NCBI RefSeq assembly: GCF_019649055.1
Contig: NW_026570231.1
Span: 1,848,071-1,912,070, forward strand
Source: Paramacrobiotus metropolitanus
Lineage: Eukaryota; Tardigrada; Eutardigrada; Parachela; Macrobiotidae
Direction of reading: 5' to 3'
DNA: 64,000 bases
This document shows positions 59,250 through 64,000 of the stretch, one piece after another. Every line of letters starts with the position of its first letter. Positions within the stretch are counted from its first letter, which is position 1. The notes beneath the pieces were generated by a model that saw nothing but the letters and a program-made list of their open reading frames with translations, searched no databases and was not told the origin of the DNA. Position numbers and translations under genes: made by a program.

Positions 59250-59745
59250 AAGCTCGATTGGACGGAAGCCCACACGGCCGAGTTCAACGACATTAAGAAG
59301 GCGCTAACCGAAGCACCTGTACTGGCGAAGTTCGACCCGACCAAGAAGACCGTCATCGAATGTGACGCAAGCGGAGCCGGACTTGGCGCGGTGATCTCAC
59401 AAGACGATCACCCAATCGCCTACGCCAGTCGAGTCCTACGTGGACCGGAACTCAACTATGGAGTTACCGAATGGGAATGTTTGGCCGTGGTATGGGCGGT
59501 GCAGAAATTTAAACACTTCATCGACCACGGACCATTCACCGTAAGAACGGATCACCGAGCACTGCAGAACCTGCTCCGATGCGAGTCAAACCGACCTGGC
59601 ATCAACCCTCGACTAACGAGATGGGCACTGGCTTTACAAGGACGGGACATAACCATCGAGTATAAGCCAGGAGTTTTCTGCGACAATGCGGACGCCCTGT
59701 CGAGATGGCCACTGAACGTAGTGACGACAAAGATCCACACGAAGA
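59250..59745 (+). mobile_element. RNase H domain of the LTR element
   Basis: The domain follows reverse transcriptase with VIECDASGAGLGAVISQDDH (first catalytic Asp), YGVTEWECLAVVWAVQKFKH (Glu), TDHRALQNLL (Asp) and a closing DNADALSR, the last conserved Asp. This is typical of the Ty3/gypsy RNase H and among the best preserved parts of the element. Confidence 0.85.
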
Positions 59746-59924
59746 GTTGGACCAAGTCCCCAACTTCGAGGACTTCGGGACGAAATCAAGGTCCACACAA
59801 TACGGACTCTTAGACGTCTGAAGGCAAATGCCTCAAAGAAAAGGAAGAAGGATCTGAAGGAACCACCGAAAATCCCCTTCCACCGGTTCTCCCCGGATGC
59901 AATGTCATAACCGACTGGGACGAC

Positions 59925-61250
59925 TTGAGTACCACAGAGGTCCGAGTCATTAACATCCCAGCATCGGAGACACCTGAACCGACCATTCGGACCGTCAACA
60001 CGGCGGAAGATGACGAGTTGGAAGTCGAAAAGACACTCCCACCTCCACCCGAACCGAACGTAGAACTTCGGAAAGCGCAGTTGCGAGACCCACAACTACG
60101 CAAAATCATTGATGAACTGGAACACCCAGAGAACCTTGACCATAAGTCGCAACATCTGGAACATTACCAGATGGCGCAAGGAGTCTTGTACAGATTGAAG
60201 ACCATCAACACAAAGTTGGAACGGTGCTTCGTCGTACCACTCTTTATGCGTAATCAAATCATCCGATCACCCACGATGGAAAACCGGAAACCATTTCGGA
60301 CGGGAGAAGACGATCGAAGCGCTGAAGCTGCGTTATTGGCCACGATGAATACCGATGCCATCGCCTACATCGAGAAGTGCCGACAGTGCATCATGACTAA
60401 TAAGCAACGACGCCCACCACCTGGTAAACTCCAGAAGATGGAAGTCGGTGAAGCCTGGTATCGCATCTATGCGGACTTCAAAGGTCCTCTTCCTCGAACG
60501 GAGACGAAGGGATACCAGTATATCGCAGTGGTAACCGACCAGCTGACGAAGTTCACTGTAGCACGAGCAACAAAGACGAACACCGCGAGGGAATTCGAAA
60601 GGTTCTTCGTCAAGGACGTCCTCCTAAAGTACGGAATGCCGACCTTCATCCACTCGGACAGAGGGACACACTTCACAGCGAAGACGTTCGCTAAGGTCGC
60701 AAGGATCTTCGGCATCCAACATACGCTCGGAACCGCCCATCATCCGGAAGGACAAGGACAAGTCGAACGGCAAATGCAAACGATTTGGGACGGAATCAGG
60801 AAGTTCTGCGATGTAAATGACGGACACCGATGGCACAGAGCCTTGGATTATGTCGTCTGCGGAATGAACCGAGCCGTCCACGCCGCGACTAAGTTCTCAC
60901 CGTTCTACATGTTGTATGGTCGACAAATGACCATGCCACAGGACATAGTGGCCGGAACGAATACACCGGAAACCTTTACGGATAAAGAACAATATATCCG
61001 ACGGATAAAAGAACGACTTCAACGCTCGCACGAGATTGCTCGCATCAACATTGATGAAGTATCTGAACGGAACGCCGAGCATTACAACAAGAAGAAGTCG
61101 AATCCGACCTTCAAACCGAGGGACAAGGTAACGGTGGAATTCTGACCAAGGACCCAGCTCGGAAGGAACGCTATGATGGAGTTTGGACGGTCATCAACTA
61201 TGTTGGCCCAAACAACTTGCTCCTCCGATGCGAAGACGGACGAAGATGAA
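59925..61250 (+). mobile_element. Integrase region of the LTR element
   Basis: Visible parts are a zinc-binding end (YIEKCRQCIMTNK at about 60366), the catalytic core with YADFKGPL, FIHSDRGTHFTAKTF and HHPEGQGQVERQMQTIWDG supplying the D, D and E residues, and SPFYMLYGRQM. A C-terminal stretch with DGVWTVINYVGPNNLLLR resembles the GPY/F end of gypsy integrases. No chromodomain follows. Fossil, broken. Confidence 0.85.
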
Positions 61251-61429
61251 GGTAGCCGTCGACCGAGTTAAACATTGCCGAGTCGAGACAAGTCGACCAG
61301 CAACTCGGTCAACCGGCCCGGTAGCCGACCCGACAGAAGGGAAAGCTACTCGGAAGCCGAAGAAAAACGGAAGAAACCGTCGAAAATCCTTCGAATCCGA
61401 CCAACGATGCGGATAAAACCGAACCGAAG

Positions 61430-62062
61430 GTGAAGAACAAGCGAGGTCGACCTCGGAAGAAACCTCCGACCGACTTCGAGACACCGGCACTGAAGGAACT
61501 TCAGAAGCAAGATGTGATAGCTGCCGACCCAGCACCGACCTCGGAGGAAGTCGACGAGCACAAAGCTCAGCCGACCACCGAGCAACCGAAGAAGTCGGAT
61601 GATAAGTCGGAAACGCCGGTCCAGCCAGCCAACCAACTAACAGAGGAACCGAAGTCGGCAACAAAGCCAGCTCGGAAGAAGAGGACGGTAAAGCAAACCG
61701 ACTCGTCGGCACCGACCACAGAGGCCGTTGTAGCCGACTCGGCAGTCCAACCGACCAAGCCAAAGCGCAAGTATACAAAGCGGAAGGTCGACTTACCTAG
61801 TACACCGGCGCCGACCACGGAAGTCGTAGCAGCCGACCAGGCAGTCGAACCGACTAAGCCGAAGCGGAAGTACGGTACAGCCAAGAAACCGAAGCTAACG
61901 GCACAACAGATGCTGGAGGAAACAGAAGTCGCTGAAGATGAAGCCCATAAGGAAATCCTCGAACGAATTACCGAAGGACGGGCGGACTCGGAGAAACCAG
62001 TCAAAACAGCAAAACCTAAGACACCCAAAACAGCAGTCATAACAGAACAGACTCAGTCATAG
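61430..62062 (+). mobile_element. Lys/Pro-rich tail with AT-hook motif after the integrase
   Basis: Just after its start the frame carries KNKRGRPRKKPPT, a classical AT-hook (RGRPRKK). It contains two copies of a roughly 29-residue unit (APTTEAVVADSAVQPTKPKRKY and APTTEVVAADQAVEPTKPKRKY). It is strongly basic and probably unstructured. By position it could act in chromatin binding, but that is inference. Confidence 0.55.
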
Positions 62063-62239
62063 GGCCATAGGCGTAAAACTTAGAATAAGTTTTAGGTAGC
62101 TTAACAGTAGCTAGGTGTAGATGGACCTTTGGTGTCGAAATGGAACCTCTTCAGTTGACCGGAACATCTTCAGTTGAATGTACGGGAGTTGGTAGAATTC
62201 TAACGCGCCGTATTTCCTTTCCTTGACAGCAAGCAACAA

Positions 62240-64000
62240 TGTCAGGTCGTCACCGACACGACCCACCTTCCAGCGGATCAAATAGCGGACGTAGTGGCAG
62301 CGGATCGAACCGATCACAGCCCTACCCGACTTCTTACACGAGTCATCGCTCGACATCGCGATCGGATAATTCGCGGTCGGCCACACAGACGCCCTTTACC
62401 GCAGGTAGATAATCCTAGTGCTAACTTAACAGCTAATGTGTTAGCAGGTCTTACGGTCGGGCCCCAACGTGGAGCGATACCGCCGCAGGTTTTGCCACCG
62501 AACACAGCAGTCGATACCACAGGCTGTCTGTGGAACCTCGGTACTGGAACGAGTCAAACGACTCCGGTAACGGCAGCTGACCCACATGGTCAAATGCCAC
62601 CGTATCAGTGGTCGGCACCGACAACAATAGTCGGACCGACCAGCTCGGCATCAACAATGATGACCGGAGCAGCTTACCCGTCACCGACAATGGTGTCAGG
62701 GATGGCGAACACGCCAGCAACGATTTACATGGTGCCCACAATGGCGCCAGGAATGGCTAACACAGCTGGTCCGATCTACACGACGCCCACATTGGCGCCG
62801 AGTAGTTTCCCATACACTCCACCGGCGATGCGATTCGCATCAATTCCGCCAACGTCAGGAATGCCACCACCACAAATTGCAACGATCAGCATGGTCAACC
62901 CGGATGGCACACTTTCGCCACCAAGGCCAATATTGCTCACGCCACCGACGTCGCCGACTCATCTCCGACCACCTGGACAACAAAGTTCCTGGATGGATCC
63001 GAATGCGACGACCCACTTAATGAACCGACTGAATCAGCACAGAAGTCAGGTCGGAGGACAGAGCCAACAAGTGCCTGTTTCGACGACGGCCACACAGGTC
63101 GTAACGTCGATGCCTCCACCTTTGGTGGTCGTCCAAGAAATTAACACCAACGGAAGGACGGACGAAGAACTCCGCCAACAAGCGAAATTGGCTCGTGCTC
63201 ACATAGACACGATTAGCCACGCGCTGACGCAGACTTCGCAGATGGATCCAAGCCACGCCGACTATCGAGCGGCACTATTGAATCAGCTCTCTTACAACGA
63301 GACACGGCTGAATGAGGCCACCAAGACGCTCTATCAAAGGGAGCAACAGGACCTCCAAATCTGCCAACAGGCAGTAGCCCGGAACGTGGCCCAGAGACTG
63401 GGAGACCCAGAACCAGGCTCCTTCCCGATAACCACACAGGTTGTCGTACCGCCGTCCCAGCCAACTCCGTCGACTTCGGCAGGCCAACAAGTGCCTGGCC
63501 GAACACCGTCTTTGGAGATCGGAAAACTCCGTGTCCAGAAGGAGGAGGCCATGAAGGAGGCAATTAAAACTCAGAATGAGTTACTCAAAATCCCCCATAC
63601 ATCGGAGAACTACTCGGCCGAGATGGGAAGGATAGGCCGAGAGGAACAACAACGTACCGATCAGGCCGCCCACCTGGAAAGGAAGATACGAGCCGAGGAA
63701 CGGAACTTGCGCTCGTCCGGAATCTCAGCACCGACCACACAGGCGGTGATTGATGAGGAAACTGTTAGCTCGGTTGACGCTTTAGCGCAAAGCGCAACGA
63801 ATACCTTCTAAAGGATCGACGAGGCGAAGCAACGCCTACCCACACTCGATCCGACCAAGGAACATCATCATCGAATCTTCCAGAGCAATCTCGAACTGAT
63901 TGACCACTGGACAAAGAAATATATGGAGCAGGAGAACGAAATCCGAGCACTCCAACCGGTGACGACCCAACCAGCGGCCGTCCTGACGAGTCAACCCCAA
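62240..64000 (+). mobile_element. Further coding-like region beyond the integrase (unknown product)
   Basis: After a short non-coding gap containing a hairpin (AAAACTTA / TAAGTTTT, about 62077-62095) the sequence is again coding-like. It starts with a Ser/Arg/His-rich start (62240), then a long Pro/Thr/Met-rich stretch with internal repeats (SGMANTPATIYMVPTMAPGM, about 62690-62820). Helical, Gln/Glu-rich, coiled-coil-like sequence (about 63130-63780) continues to the window edge. I see no signal peptide or membrane span, so an envelope is unlikely. It could be an extra element gene or the gag of an adjoining element. Confidence 0.4.

Larger units (their letters stand above)
49760..63446. repeat. 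Scattered short stem-loops with ACA-type loops across the LTR element
   Basis: At least 25 small inverted repeats of differing stem sequence share a short A/C-rich loop. Examples are CCGACC-ACACA-GGTCGG (50414), GAACCT-ACACA-AGGTTC (55422), ATCCGTT-ACACAA-AACGGAT (54398) and GTCCTA-ACACAT-TAGGAC (54425). Others are ACCTCC-ACAAA-GGAGGT (54726), GAGCTC-ACAAA-GAGCTC (50117) and CCTTCG-TAACACC-CGAAGG (58786). An 11-base-arm case lies at 53660-53688 and an 8-pair case with one G-T pair at 63426-63446. Stems vary while loops stay alike. I did not see this pattern in the first 48 kb. Confidence 0.55.
48860..64000 (+). mobile_element. Very long Ty3/gypsy-type LTR retroelement, broken, running off the right edge
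   Basis: From about 48.86 kb the base composition changes abruptly to sequence rich in GACC, CGA and GGTCGG words and stays so to the end. Protein domains run in the Ty3/gypsy order on the plus strand: coiled-coil and capsid-like, protease, reverse transcriptase, RNase H, integrase. At 15 kb or more it is two to three times the usual length of this superfamily. It is a fossil: core motifs are all readable, so it is not ancient, but the coding region is interrupted about ten or more times. The left boundary is set by composition only. I cannot identify either LTR, because the right end lies outside the window. Confidence 0.8.

Noticed and set aside
62294-63811. Envelope gene of the LTR element
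   Set aside because: No signal peptide, membrane span, furin-like site or cysteine pattern; the sequence is Pro/Thr-rich then coiled-coil-like.

Overview
This window looks like nuclear DNA of a small invertebrate. The genes have several spliceosomal introns of 56-764 bases with GT..AG ends, mixed base composition, MITE-like elements and retroelement relics. The main gene family resembles uncharacterised proteins I associate with eutardigrades such as Hypsibius or Ramazzottius, but that placement is from memory and is weakly held.

From about 3.5 to 46.1 kb lies a tandem array of one lineage-specific gene family. I reconstruct nine apparently complete genes (A, B, C, D, E, H, I, J, K), one damaged copy (L, about 43.9-46.1 kb), and two relics on the minus strand (about 13.9-14.2 kb and 22.0-22.75 kb). 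Every copy has the same four-exon plan with intron phases 1, 2, 2. Exon 1 (about 280-300 codons) starts with a Tudor/Agenet-like module (core NTVLVQRDNGQWWLGYVQD) and a second similar module, then a conserved Cys-containing region. A 94 or 97 base mini-exon encodes the first two thirds of an F-box. Exon 3 (about 250 codons) opens with the last F-box helix (VCALWR) and carries a conserved region ending in RxTETxAEQxRRF...WVQTL.YP.QW..IR.FL. Exon 4 is a short tail of about 41 codons. Exon lengths of the nine complete copies sum to exact multiples of three (about 612-650 codons). The proteins are best read as substrate adaptors of an SCF-type ubiquitin ligase with a Tudor-like reader at the N-terminus; that function is inference.

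A copy of the conserved single-copy gene TRABD (TraB-domain protein) sits inside the array at 23.2-24.8 kb, with an 11-base insertion that breaks its second exon. Between the genes are several foldback or MITE-like elements, a 102-base minisatellite and relics of a retroelement C-terminal domain (around 14.4, 38.0-38.6, 39.5 and 47.1-48.0 kb).

From about 48.86 kb to the right edge the sequence changes character to GACC/CGA-rich, and is one very long Ty3/gypsy-type LTR retroelement on the plus strand. It has a coiled-coil and capsid-like region, aspartic protease, reverse transcriptase, RNase H, integrase, an AT-hook-bearing tail and a further low-complexity coding region. It is treated here as a fossil: broken in roughly ten or more places, with its right end outside the window. 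It is studded with short stem-loops whose stems differ but whose loops are usually ACACA, ACAA or AACAA, a pattern no standard feature type explains.
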